Positions 8,955-15,333 of a DNA stretch of 19,307 nt are shown here, in pieces (the first letter of the stretch is position 1; each line of letters starts with the position of its first letter). The position numbers and the translations under genes are program-made. Location of the stretch: NCBI GenBank assembly GCA_041856085.1, contig JBHAFL010000006.1:1-19307 (forward strand), given 5' to 3'. Source of the DNA: RUG754 sp041856085 (GTDB taxonomy: Bacteria > Bacillota > Clostridia > Peptostreptococcales > Anaerovoracaceae). Under the pieces are notes generated by a model. It was not told the DNA's origin and did no database searches. It saw nothing but the letters and a program-made list of their open reading frames with translations.

Positions 8955-9641
8955 CTACTTAAAAAACAGTTCCGATAGGGTCATCGGCTCTATATATTTT
9001 CCGGCTTTGTATACTCTCATATTGCCCGACGCAATTTCATCTATGAGCATTACCCTGCCGTCTCTGTCATAGCCGAACTCAAACTTGATATCATAGAGCA
9101 CAAGTCCCTTGTCCGCTAAATCGTCGGCAACTATTTTAGTGATTTTTTGAGTCATCGCCTTGACGTCCTCATACTGACTGTCGGACATAACGCCGAGCGC
9201 CACGAGAGCGTCCTTTGTAACGAGAGGGTCGCCCTTTTCATCATTTTTGAAAGTAGTCTCGACGTACGAAGGAAGCTCGGCGCCCTCTTCGATATATTCG
9301 CCATATCTTCTAATGAAGCTTCCGACCGCCCTGTTTCTGCAGATAACCTCGAGTCCGTGACCGAATACCTTGGCGGGAAGAACTTCCATAGTAGTGCTGC
9401 CGAGATCAGCCGAAACGAAATGAGTTAAGATTCCTGCGGCGTTTACCTTTTCGAAAAAATACACCGACATTCTGAGGTTAACGTCGCCTACTCCCTCGAT
9501 AGTAAGGCCGACGGAGTTTTCACCGGGGTCGAACACACCGTCCTTTCCGGTGCAGTCATCCTTAAACTTGAGAAGATAATTCCCGTTTTCGAGTTCATAT
9601 ACGTCCTTTGTTTTTCCTGTATAAACCAATTTATCAGCCAT
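8955..9641 (-). CDS. purC: SAICAR synthetase
   Basis: Condenses CAIR with aspartate using ATP to give SAICAR. The 228-residue protein starts MADKLVYTGKTKDVYEL (ATP-binding K-x-K-D/I-Y motif) and contains ICRNRAVGSFIRRYG, matching the conserved R-N-x-x-A-G-S segment, then GDPLVTKDAL and YDIKFEFGYD. The tail of the active-site strand reads LIDEIASGNMRV instead of the common LADEISPDTCRLW, so it belongs to a shorter, divergent PurC branch. It has AGGAGGA upstream of the ATG and is separated from purE by a 176-base gap, the longest in the first half of the operon. purB, which acts next, is not in the window. Confidence 0.93.
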   Translation of the reverse strand: MADKLVYTGKTKDVYELENGNYLLKFKDDCTGKDGVFDPGENSVGLTIEGVGDVNLRMSVYFFEKVNAAGILTHFVSADLGSTTMEVLPAKVFGHGLEVICRNRAVGSFIRRYGEYIEEGAELPSYVETTFKNDEKGDPLVTKDALVALGVMSDSQYEDVKAMTQKITKIVADDLADKGLVLYDIKFEFGYDRDGRVMLIDEIASGNMRVYKAGKYIEPMTLSELFFK

Positions 9642-9817
9642 ATTATTCCTCCTGAATTAAATACTGTAATATATTTTATTTTCAAACTTACCTATTTTAT
9701 TTATTGCCTGCTATTTATTTTACCGTTAGTTCATTTCTGCTTATTAGATTGTATTTATCTGTCATGTTTGTTCAACTCCGCTTAGTTCATTTCCGCCTGA
9801 CAGTTTATTTTTACCGG
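9642..9817. repeat. purE–purC gap with a short imperfect direct repeat
   Basis: TTAGTTCATTTC occurs at 9726–9737 and again at 9782–9793, embedded in a longer imperfect match of about 20 bases. On the minus strand one copy lies inside a 16-codon frame (9715–9765) preceded by GGAG ten bases upstream. No terminator or clear promoter is seen. The repeat may be a remnant of a duplicated translation-start region; a functional peptide is not supported beyond the weak ribosome-binding site. Confidence 0.35.
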
Positions 9818-10312
9818 TCATTTGTTAAGCTCGCGCTCCACCTCCGCATTCTTCGCGAGAACCGCTTCGCTGTCTTTTTTTCTCTTGGCTCTCAGCCTTG
9901 TCGCAAGCTCCTTATCCGACAGGGCAAGAATCTCCGCCGCAAGAATCGCGGCATTGGCCGCGCCGTTTATCGCAACCGTAGCCACAGGTATTCCTGTCGG
10001 CATTTGAACCGTCGAAAGAAGCGCGTCAATCCCGTCCAGATTGGCGGACTTAACCGGCACTCCTATTACGGGAAGCACGGTATTAGCCGCAACCGCTCCC
10101 GCAAGATGAGCAGCCATTCCGGCAAAACATATTATAACGCCGAAGCCGTTCTCTTCCGCATTTTTAGAGAAGCCCCCCGCTTCCTCAGGCGTCCTGTGCG
10201 CCGAATAGACATGAACCTCATATCCCACTCCTACCTCTTCCAAAGCGATGCAGGCCTTTTTCGCTATATCGAGGTCGCTGTACGACCCCATCAGTATGCC
10301 TACTTTTTTCAT
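9818..10312 (-). CDS. purE: Class I PurE, N5-CAIR mutase / AIR carboxylase
   Basis: Produces CAIR. The 164-residue protein begins MKKVGILMGSYSDLDIA, matching the family's G-S-x-S-D phosphate loop; SAHRTPE (H39) is the class I signature, and AGMAAHLAGAVAANTVLPVIGVPV corresponds to the A-x-x-A-A-H-L region. The ATG at 10312 is preferred over an upstream frame start at 10357 because GGAGGA lies four bases before it and the extra 15 residues match nothing in PurE. It is the first gene of the operon. No purK lies next to it, although class I PurE normally acts on the PurK product; purK may be elsewhere or high CO2 may suffice. Confidence 0.95.
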   Translation of the reverse strand: MKKVGILMGSYSDLDIAKKACIALEEVGVGYEVHVYSAHRTPEEAGGFSKNAEENGFGVIICFAGMAAHLAGAVAANTVLPVIGVPVKSANLDGIDALLSTVQMPTGIPVATVAINGAANAAILAAEILALSDKELATRLRAKRKKDSEAVLAKNAEVERELNK

Positions 10313-10364
10313 CTGTTCCTCCGAAAAAATATCTATAAAATAAATTATCAATTTCACCTACTTA

Positions 10365-10392
10365 ATCATATCAAAACTCAAAAAAATTACAA
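10365..10392 (-). promoter_or_regulatory. Candidate promoter of the purE operon
   Basis: Minus-strand TTGTAA (10387–10392) and TATGAT (10365–10370) are separated by 16 bases and would start transcription near 10358, 46 bases upstream of the purE ATG. The -10 matches consensus at five of six positions, the -35 at four. The leader shows no purine riboswitch core that I recognise. An AT-rich hairpin (GTCAAAAAA / TTTTTTGAC around 10402–10427) lies just upstream. Confidence 0.45.
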
Positions 10393-10543
10393 TTAAAAAA
10401 GGTCAAAAAAACCATCATTTTTTGACTCTTTTTCTTTTCATTCGTATAATTGCGAACTATAGTATAATTAATATAGTTTTTATTCGGTATTTTTAGTTAA
10501 ATTATGATATATCGGCATATAATTCGATCTATCGTTCGTTTTT

Positions 10544-11467
10544 TTACACCTGCAAGCGGAGCGATTTTTCAGTTGTATTTTGGGGAACCATAATGTTTAT
10601 AGCCTGTTTTTTGTTCTCGATTATGACCGTGGACGCGCCTTTCTGGAATTCGCCGTCAAGAGACCAATCGACCTCCTTAGCGAGGGTAAACTTAAACTCC
10701 GAGCCCTCCACGAACACGAGCATATCCGTACTTTCATAGTTCTGCTGAGTTATGGCGTTTACTATCTCTCCCAGTTCTATTAAGTCCTTAGGAAACTTTA
10801 TCAGAAGAAGCTCGAATCTGCCGTCGGACATATCCACGTCGTCAGGGTTGATTTTAAGGATTCCTCCCATCGAAGTGGAGTTTGATACCGCTCCAAAGAT
10901 ATAATCGCCCTTAAATTCTCTGCCCTCTGTCTCTATCCTGACATATATCGGTTTAATCTCAGCAAGCGAAGTGATGCCGCTTAAGATGTAGGCGGTGTGA
11001 CCGAGCAGATTTTTGAAATTCTGCGGGGTCACGTAGGTGGCTTTCGTGAAAGCACCGAAGCTTGCGACATATGTGAATACCCTGTTGTTAAAAAGCCCTA
11101 TATCCACGCTGTCTACCCTGCCGTCCACAGCAACCTCGGCGGCTTCCATTATATCCTTAGGGAGCTTCATCGAGCTTGCGAAATCGTTTGTAGAGCCGGC
11201 GGGAATATATCCGACGGGAACGGTTTTATCGAGCTTCATAACGCCCGCGACGACCTCGTTATATGTGCCGTCTCCTCCCATCACCACTACAGCTTCGAAC
11301 ATCGCGCCGAGCTCCTCCGCATATTTCGTACCGTCGCCCCTGCCGAGCGTAGGCATACAGGTAACCTCCCAGCCTTTTTTCGTGAGAAGCTCGACAACGC
11401 TCGAAAGATTTTTTGCGGATTTTCTGGTGCCCGAGTTCGGATTATATATTAGAAGCAGTTTTCTCAT
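10544..11467 (-). CDS. Diacylglycerol kinase catalytic-domain lipid kinase (DgkB/YegS family)
   Basis: Predicted cytosolic, membrane-associated kinase that phosphorylates diacylglycerol or a related lipid, feeding it back into phospholipid synthesis. The 307-residue protein begins RKLLLIYNPNSGT, then shows the nucleotide-binding GGDGTYNEV (64–72) and PAGSTNDFA (89–97), and the C-terminal metal/catalytic region with DMSDGRFELL and DWSLDGE. This motif set defines the DAGK_cat family; the exact lipid cannot be told. ATG at 11467 is preferred to the in-frame GTG at 11473, because the GTG is part of the strong ribosome-binding site AGGGGGTG. It follows the rplS terminator and is probably expressed from its own or read-through transcription; no clear promoter was found between them. 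Confidence 0.88.
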   Translation of the reverse strand: MRKLLLIYNPNSGTRKSAKNLSSVVELLTKKGWEVTCMPTLGRGDGTKYAEELGAMFEAVVVMGGDGTYNEVVAGVMKLDKTVPVGYIPAGSTNDFASSMKLPKDIMEAAEVAVDGRVDSVDIGLFNNRVFTYVASFGAFTKATYVTPQNFKNLLGHTAYILSGITSLAEIKPIYVRIETEGREFKGDYIFGAVSNSTSMGGILKINPDDVDMSDGRFELLLIKFPKDLIELGEIVNAITQQNYESTDMLVFVEGSEFKFTLAKEVDWSLDGEFQKGASTVIIENKKQAINIMVPQNTTEKSLRLQV

Positions 11468-11485
11468 CTTCACCCCCTATGTGTT

Positions 11486-11510
11486 AAAAACCCCCGCCAA
11501 GGCAGGGGTT
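11486..11510 (-). terminator. Rho-independent terminator of rplS
   Basis: In minus-strand sense AACCCCTGC pairs with GCGGGGGTT (one G·U pair) around a CUUG tetraloop, followed by a short U-run. It begins 16 bases after the rplS stop and ends just before the lipid-kinase ribosome-binding site. Confidence 0.85.
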
Positions 11511-11526
11511 AATCTCGTATTAAGGA

Positions 11527-11871
11527 TTATTTATCCTTGGTTTTAATCTTGGCAGACTTGCCGGTTCTCTCACGCATATAGTTGAGTTTAGCTCTTCTTA
11601 CAGCGCCTTTTCTGATAACCTCAATCTTGTCAATCTTAGGCGAGTGAAGCGGGAATGTCTTCTCTACTCCTACGCCGTTTGAGAGTTTTCTTACTGTGAA
11701 AGTCTCCGAAATGCCGCCGTTCTGCCTCTTGAGAACGAAGCCTTCGAATATCTGTATTCTCTCTCTGTTACCTTCTTTAATCTTGATATGCACGCGAACC
11801 GTGTCGCCGATACCAAAAGCAGGGATATCGTTTTTCTCATATTCCTGAGTAATAGATTTAATTAAATTCAT
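11527..11871 (-). CDS. rplS: 50S ribosomal protein L19
   Basis: Structural protein of the large ribosomal subunit at the 30S–50S interface. The 114-residue length is standard. FGIGDTVRVHIKIKEGNRERIQIFEG and the block FTVRKLSNGVGVEKTFPLHSP (residues near 58–78) with KIEVIRKGAVRRAKLNYMRERTGKSAKI at the C-terminus are the conserved L19 segments. The ATG at 11871 has GGAGG six bases upstream. It appears monocistronic: own promoter at 11969–11997, leader with hairpins, and terminator at 11486–11510. The usual partners trmD and rimM are not adjacent. Confidence 0.98.
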   Translation of the reverse strand: MNLIKSITQEYEKNDIPAFGIGDTVRVHIKIKEGNRERIQIFEGFVLKRQNGGISETFTVRKLSNGVGVEKTFPLHSPKIDKIEVIRKGAVRRAKLNYMRERTGKSAKIKTKDK

Positions 11872-11962
11872 TTTTTCCTCCTTCCCTCAAGGACGTTCAT
11901 GGTATGCACGTCTGCAAGCTGCCCGTGCAAAAAGGTCTCCAGAGGACCGCCCGTAATTCAAC
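11872..11962 (-). promoter_or_regulatory. Structured rplS leader (candidate L19 autoregulatory leader)
   Basis: The roughly 90-base leader between the predicted start of transcription and rplS contains a GGTC/GACC hairpin (11934–11948) and a GCACG/CGTGC hairpin (11906–11928). The ACGTC at 11908–11912 can alternatively pair with GACGT at 11892–11896, so two folds exclude each other. Ribosomal protein L19 leaders are known in Bacillota; whether this is the same RNA family cannot be settled without a covariance search. Confidence 0.5.
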
Positions 11963-11968
11963 CACACT

Positions 11969-11997
11969 ATGATATCAAAAAAAACTCTCTTTGACAA
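11969..11997 (-). promoter_or_regulatory. Promoter of rplS
   Basis: TTGTCA (11992–11997) and TATCAT (11969–11974) on the minus strand, five of six consensus bases each, separated by exactly 17 bases. Confidence 0.7.
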
Positions 11998-12152
11998 GCT
12001 TTTTTTAACGATTTTAAGTCATTCAGCGGCATTTTTTGCATTGTTACCGCCTTATTTAACCTCGATATACGCATTATACGCGCTCATCGGACTATGCAGC
12101 GGCACTTCCCCTTTCAGGCGCCATCGGGTTCTTACATTTCTTTCGGGTTCGT

Positions 12153-13028
12153 TCAGGCCCTCGGGTGCGTCTTATCATATACGTCCTTGATTCTGTTCTT
12201 CGTAACGGCTAAATATGCCTGCGTCGCCGCGATATCTTCGTGCCCCATAAGCTCCTGAAGAGACTTGAGATCTGCGCCGTTTTGAAGCATATGTATCGCA
12301 AAACTGTTTCTGATAACCTGAGGCGTGAGATTAACCTCGAAGCCCGCAAGCTCGCCGTATTCCTTGAGAACTTTCCAGAGTCCCTGCCTTGTCATAGGCT
12401 CGCCGACATAGTTAACGAAGACGAAGTCGTTCGAATTGCCCTTTAACATCTTATCTCTCGACTCGTACATATACTCCTCCATAGCGGCTCTGCACAGCCT
12501 GCCCATAGGTATGACCCTCGCGCGCGAATGCTCGCCCGAGCATTTAATGAATCCCATTCTGAGATTGACATCGTCCAGCTTCATGTCGATAAGCTCAGAG
12601 GCTCTTATTCCCGTAGCATAGAGAACCTCAAGTATCGCTTTATCCCTAAGACCCTTAGCCCCCTCGCCCGGAAGCTGCATCAATTTATCGATATCCTCAA
12701 CGCTGAGGTACTCGATTTCTTTTTTTTCGATTTTAGGGGACTTGATATTCTCGGTCGGATTCTCGAGAACCTCAACCTCCCTGAGAAGATAGTTATAAAA
12801 AGTTCTGATTGAAGCCAGCTTACGGTTCACCGTGGAACCGGACTTGCCCTCTTCCTTCAGCTTCATAAGATATGCTAAAATATCGGTGTTGGTGACGTCG
12901 TTAAAGCGTCCGCCCCTCGCGAGAATAAAGGTCTCAAAATGCTGTAAATCCTTAATATACGCCTGTATTGTATTGGCCGCAACCTTTTTTTCTTCTCTCA
13001 AAAAAGTCTCAAATTGTTCAAGTAACAC
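12153..13028 (-). CDS. XerD-like tyrosine recombinase with two altered catalytic positions
   Basis: Tyrosine site-specific recombinase; XerC/XerD proteins resolve chromosome dimers at dif. The 291-residue product has the SAM-like N-terminal core-binding domain (about 1–90; NTIQAYIKDL near 19) and the catalytic domain (about 105–285). Visible catalytic residues are R142 (ATGIRASEL), R240 (QVIRNSF), H263 (LMGHEDI) and Y272 (TQAY). Two expected residues are changed: the beta-hairpin Lys of the G-K-G motif is Glu (E166 in SGEHSR), and the His of H-x-x-R is Gln (Q237). I start it at GTG 13028, with AGGTGGAG four bases upstream; the longer frame begins at a TTG that falls next to the -10 box of the promoter at 13065–13093 and cannot be in the transcript. 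The neighbouring NUDIX gene suggests the conserved nudF–xerD locus. Confidence 0.88.
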   Translation of the reverse strand: MLLEQFETFLREEKKVAANTIQAYIKDLQHFETFILARGGRFNDVTNTDILAYLMKLKEEGKSGSTVNRKLASIRTFYNYLLREVEVLENPTENIKSPKIEKKEIEYLSVEDIDKLMQLPGEGAKGLRDKAILEVLYATGIRASELIDMKLDDVNLRMGFIKCSGEHSRARVIPMGRLCRAAMEEYMYESRDKMLKGNSNDFVFVNYVGEPMTRQGLWKVLKEYGELAGFEVNLTPQVIRNSFAIHMLQNGADLKSLQELMGHEDIAATQAYLAVTKNRIKDVYDKTHPRA

Positions 13029-13064
13029 GATTCTCCACCTCTCAAACAAATAACTGTGTCCCTT

Positions 13065-13093
13065 ATTATACAATCAAGAGAAAAAAATATCAA
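13065..13093 (-). promoter_or_regulatory. Promoter of the XerD-like gene
   Basis: Minus-strand TTGATA (13088–13093) and a perfect TATAAT (13065–13070) spaced by 17 bases. Transcription would start near 13058, so only starts downstream of that, such as GTG 13028, are usable. Confidence 0.75.
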
Positions 13094-13138
13094 GTAATTT
13101 TCGTTTATATTCCAAATATTATGTCAACTATACGTTCG

Positions 13139-13672
13139 CTATAGGTTCGCCAGCTCTTTTGCGTACATTATAGCTATGATCGTCTTGGCGTCCTCAATTT
13201 CTCCTCGCATAACCATATTAAAAAGCTCGTCTATTCCGTGCTCCTCTATATCAAGCGCCTCACCCCCGTCAAAAGCGGTCTCCCCCTTAACTAAATCCTT
13301 ACAGTAATAAAGATAGAGAACCTCCTCGGAATAGCCCACACTCGGGAAAAACCTACAGACATATTCGATACTTCCGGCGGTATATCCCGTTTCCTCTTTC
13401 AGCTCCCTGAGCGCGGTTGTCTCCGGTGCCTCATTCGGGTCAATCTTACCCGCCGGCGCCTCGAACATAACCCTGCGGGCAGGCTTGCGATATTGCCTCA
13501 CCATTACCATCTTATTATCTTCGGTTATCGCTATAAGCACGGCACCGCCGTTATGCTCCACAATCTCTCTCGAGCTCGTACCGTTTAGCGTGCTTACCTT
13601 ATCCTTTCTCAAATTGATAATTCTGCCGCTGTATATCAATTCGCTCGACAATGTTTTTTCCTCAAAAGTCAT
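13139..13672 (-). CDS. nudF: NUDIX hydrolase, probable ADP-ribose pyrophosphatase
   Basis: Likely cleaves ADP-ribose to AMP and ribose-5-phosphate in the cytoplasm. The 177-residue protein has a perfect Nudix box, residues 75–97, with pattern G-x5-E-x7-R-E-L-x-E-E-x-G-Y, preceded by the FEAPAG segment typical of ADP-ribose pyrophosphatases. The ATG at 13672 is chosen over the in-frame GTG at 13687, because GTGGGG (13682–13687) is well placed as its ribosome-binding site and that GTG would lie inside it. Its promoter is at 13758–13786. In Bacillota nudF often lies near spoIIM and xerD; here xerD follows directly. Substrate assignment is family inference. Confidence 0.88.
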   Translation of the reverse strand: MTFEEKTLSSELIYSGRIINLRKDKVSTLNGTSSREIVEHNGGAVLIAITEDNKMVMVRQYRKPARRVMFEAPAGKIDPNEAPETTALRELKEETGYTAGSIEYVCRFFPSVGYSEEVLYLYYCKDLVKGETAFDGGEALDIEEHGIDELFNMVMRGEIEDAKTIIAIMYAKELANL

Positions 13673-13757
13673 TCCGATTATCCCCACTTTCCCGTTTTTA
13701 ATTTTTCCGGATTTTCGCTTTTCTCAAAAAATAAAAAAAGAACGTTTTTACCGCTAT

Positions 13758-13786
13758 ATTATGTCCTATTTTATAAAAAAAATCAA
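13758..13786 (-). promoter_or_regulatory. Promoter of nudF
   Basis: Minus-strand TTGATT (13781–13786) and CATAAT (13758–13763) spaced by 17 bases; transcription would start near 13751, giving a leader of about 79 bases before the ATG at 13672. Confidence 0.55.
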
Positions 13787-13842
13787 CTTCAATATAAAAT
13801 TTGTAAAATTTCTGTAAAAATAAACCTTTTTCAAAAAAACAC

Positions 13843-13871
13843 TTGCTTTTTTTTGCTTCTTCAAGTAGAAT
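13843..13871 (+). promoter_or_regulatory. Promoter of the candidate small RNA
   Basis: TTGCTT (13843–13848) and TAGAAT (13866–13871) with a 17-base spacer; TAGAAT differs from TATAAT at one base. The predicted start is about 13878, directly at the base of the first hairpin and 129 bases before the yprB ATG. Confidence 0.6.
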
Positions 13872-13877
13872 AATGTT

Positions 13878-13972
13878 GTGGTTATCCCCCCTGATAACCT
13901 CATAATCTCAAATCCAAAATACCCCTTTTGAACAAAATAGTCTGCACCCCTGCGGACTATTTTGTTATCTGC
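13878..13972 (+). ncRNA. Candidate small RNA with C-rich loops (or yprB leader)
   Basis: The predicted transcript of about 95 bases starts with hairpin GGTTATC/GATAACC (13880–13899), whose loop is CCCCCT. A single-stranded linker holds ACCCC at 13921–13925, and a 15-base-pair terminator hairpin (13931–13966) has the loop ACCCCT. So three unpaired C-runs are displayed, the layout of C-rich-loop sRNAs of Bacillota that pair with ribosome-binding sites (for example RsaE/RoxS-type motifs). It lies in a 334-base gap between divergent genes with no reading frame of note; the only short one, ATG 13873, ten codons, begins before the predicted start of transcription. The alternative is an attenuator in the yprB leader. 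I do not recognise the RNA from a named family. Confidence 0.5.
13931..13972 (+). terminator. Terminator hairpin of the candidate small RNA
   Basis: AACAAAATAGTCTGC pairs with GCGGACTATTTTGTT around ACCCCT; the GC-rich upper half is AGTCTGC/GCGGACT. It is followed by ATTTTGTT and further T-rich sequence. It lies 40 bases upstream of yprB. Confidence 0.6.
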
Positions 13973-14006
13973 TTTTATTTTAACTTTTTTATGGTAAAAT
14001 CAGTAT

Positions 14007-15116
14007 ATGGAAATAATAAAAAATCAAGTAACAACCGAATATTTCAGCTATCGCCTCTTAGATGAATATCTCGGAGATATGAAGTTCTGTGTCTTCGATA
14101 TAGAAACTCTCGGTCTTAATCCGTCCGTATCGCCCGCCGTGCTCTTCGGCTTCTTAGAGCCTGACGCCGACGGCAGCGCCGAAATAACGCAGTATTTTTT
14201 GAACGACCTGTCGGAAGAAAGGGATACTCTCGACCTCATCACCGAAAAATTAAACGAATATGATTACGTGATTACATATAACGGCAGACACTTCGATATC
14301 CCTTATGTAGAAAGGCGCTACAGACTTCTGAACCGCTCCGGGCTTAGGCTGAACCCGTATAACCTCGACCTCTACCTGATACTTTACGGACACAGCCCTC
14401 TAAAAGAAAAGCTGACGAACCTCAAGCAAAAAAGCATAGAGCGTTATATGGGTTTTGCAGGCGAACGCGACGATGAAATCACAGGTAAAGAATCGGTGGA
14501 GCTCTACTACCACTATCTTCTTGAGGAAAATTCCGAAATTAAAGAAAAAATCAAGAGCACCATACTTCTTCATAATTATGACGACGTGCTACAGCTTTAT
14601 AGGATTCTGCCTGTGCTTAAATATGCGGATATACACAAGGCGTTAAATAAGCTCGGTTTCCCCGTAAGAACGTCAGCAGAAGCCCCCGATTCCGCGGCAA
14701 ACCCGTGTCTCTCTATGTTCGCAGGAAGCAATATTTCTATGTTCGAAATAGACGACTCTCCCGCCGTTAACCTGCCCGATATGAATATTTCGGAAATTAA
14801 ATTAAGCTCAAAAAATCTTATCATCTCGGGCAAGTACATAGGTATGCCTGAGTCATATATCAGATACGGCAGCTTTGATAGACCTTATGAAGTCGTTTTG
14901 ACGCTCGATAATCGCTTTGAGGTAAAAATACCCGTTCAAAAAGAAAAAACCTCCGTTTTCGTCAATTTGAACGACTATTTCTGCGATTCGAGCTCATTTT
15001 CACGTTATGGCGGCTATGTTAACGACTACCTAATTTTATCCGATAACGGCAGTATCAACTATCTTGAGTTAAACGCATTCACAAAACAGCTGTTGCTGAC
15101 AGTTAAAAAAAACTGA
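14007..15116 (+). CDS. YprB-type ribonuclease H-like (DEDD) exonuclease domain protein
   Basis: Predicted 3'–5' exonuclease-fold protein of the YprB RNase_H_2 family; the cellular substrate is unknown. Of 369 residues the N-terminal 200 form the catalytic domain: FDIETLGL (D31, E33) supplies the first two acidic ligands, YNGRHFDIPYV the third (D97), and HNYDDV the last (D192/D193). Residues beyond about 230 are a variable C-terminal region I do not recognise. A -10-like TAAAAT sits at 13995–14000, directly before the ATG, with no clear ribosome-binding site, so a leaderless or read-through mRNA is possible. A later ATG (14079) would still keep the catalytic motifs and has GGAG nearby but too close. 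It is divergent from nudF and followed by tRNA-Glu. Confidence 0.85.
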   Translation: MEIIKNQVTTEYFSYRLLDEYLGDMKFCVFDIETLGLNPSVSPAVLFGFLEPDADGSAEITQYFLNDLSEERDTLDLITEKLNEYDYVITYNGRHFDIPYVERRYRLLNRSGLRLNPYNLDLYLILYGHSPLKEKLTNLKQKSIERYMGFAGERDDEITGKESVELYYHYLLEENSEIKEKIKSTILLHNYDDVLQLYRILPVLKYADIHKALNKLGFPVRTSAEAPDSAANPCLSMFAGSNISMFEIDDSPAVNLPDMNISEIKLSSKNLIISGKYIGMPESYIRYGSFDRPYEVVLTLDNRFEVKIPVQKEKTSVFVNLNDYFCDSSSFSRYGGYVNDYLILSDNGSINYLELNAFTKQLLLTVKKN

Positions 15117-15277
15117 AGTGAAAATCGGCAGTATTCTCATAAATACGGTAGTGTGCGAGCGCGGCGACCATAGTCGTAAATTGCAATATCACCTTATATT
15201 GTCATCGCTCATTATAAGAAACAAAAATCGGTTTGCTTGTGCATCAGGATAAGCCGCTTTAAGACTTTACGGCGCGG

Positions 15278-15310
15278 AAAATCACTGATTTTTATGATTT
15301 TTGTGATTTT
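15278..15310 (+). other. AT-rich inverted repeat after yprB
   Basis: AAAATCAC (15278–15285) and GTGATTTT (15303–15310) are perfect eight-base arms around a 17-base loop, with more T after them. It may end yprB transcription, but the stem is AT-rich and weak. The rest of 15117–15333 shows only small hairpins and no gene. Confidence 0.3.
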
Positions 15311-15333
15311 TTCGAAAAAATTTAAATTTTTTC

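Noticed and set aside
10313..10543. Purine or PRPP riboswitch upstream of purE
   Set aside because: The leader after the likely promoter is only about 46 bases, and no conserved riboswitch core could be recognised.
11969..12190. Plus-strand frame of 73 codons with a hydrophobic stretch between rplS and the recombinase gene
   Set aside because: It has no ribosome-binding site, begins inside the rplS promoter and overlaps the recombinase 3' end; T-rich sequence explains the hydrophobic residues.
13873..13905. Ten-codon leader peptide starting at ATG 13873
   Set aside because: The ATG lies upstream of the predicted start of transcription and has no ribosome-binding site.
14007..15116. DNA polymerase III epsilon-like proofreading subunit
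   Set aside because: Motif spacing and the HNYDDV ending match the YprB RNase_H_2 family better than DnaQ ExoI–III motifs.
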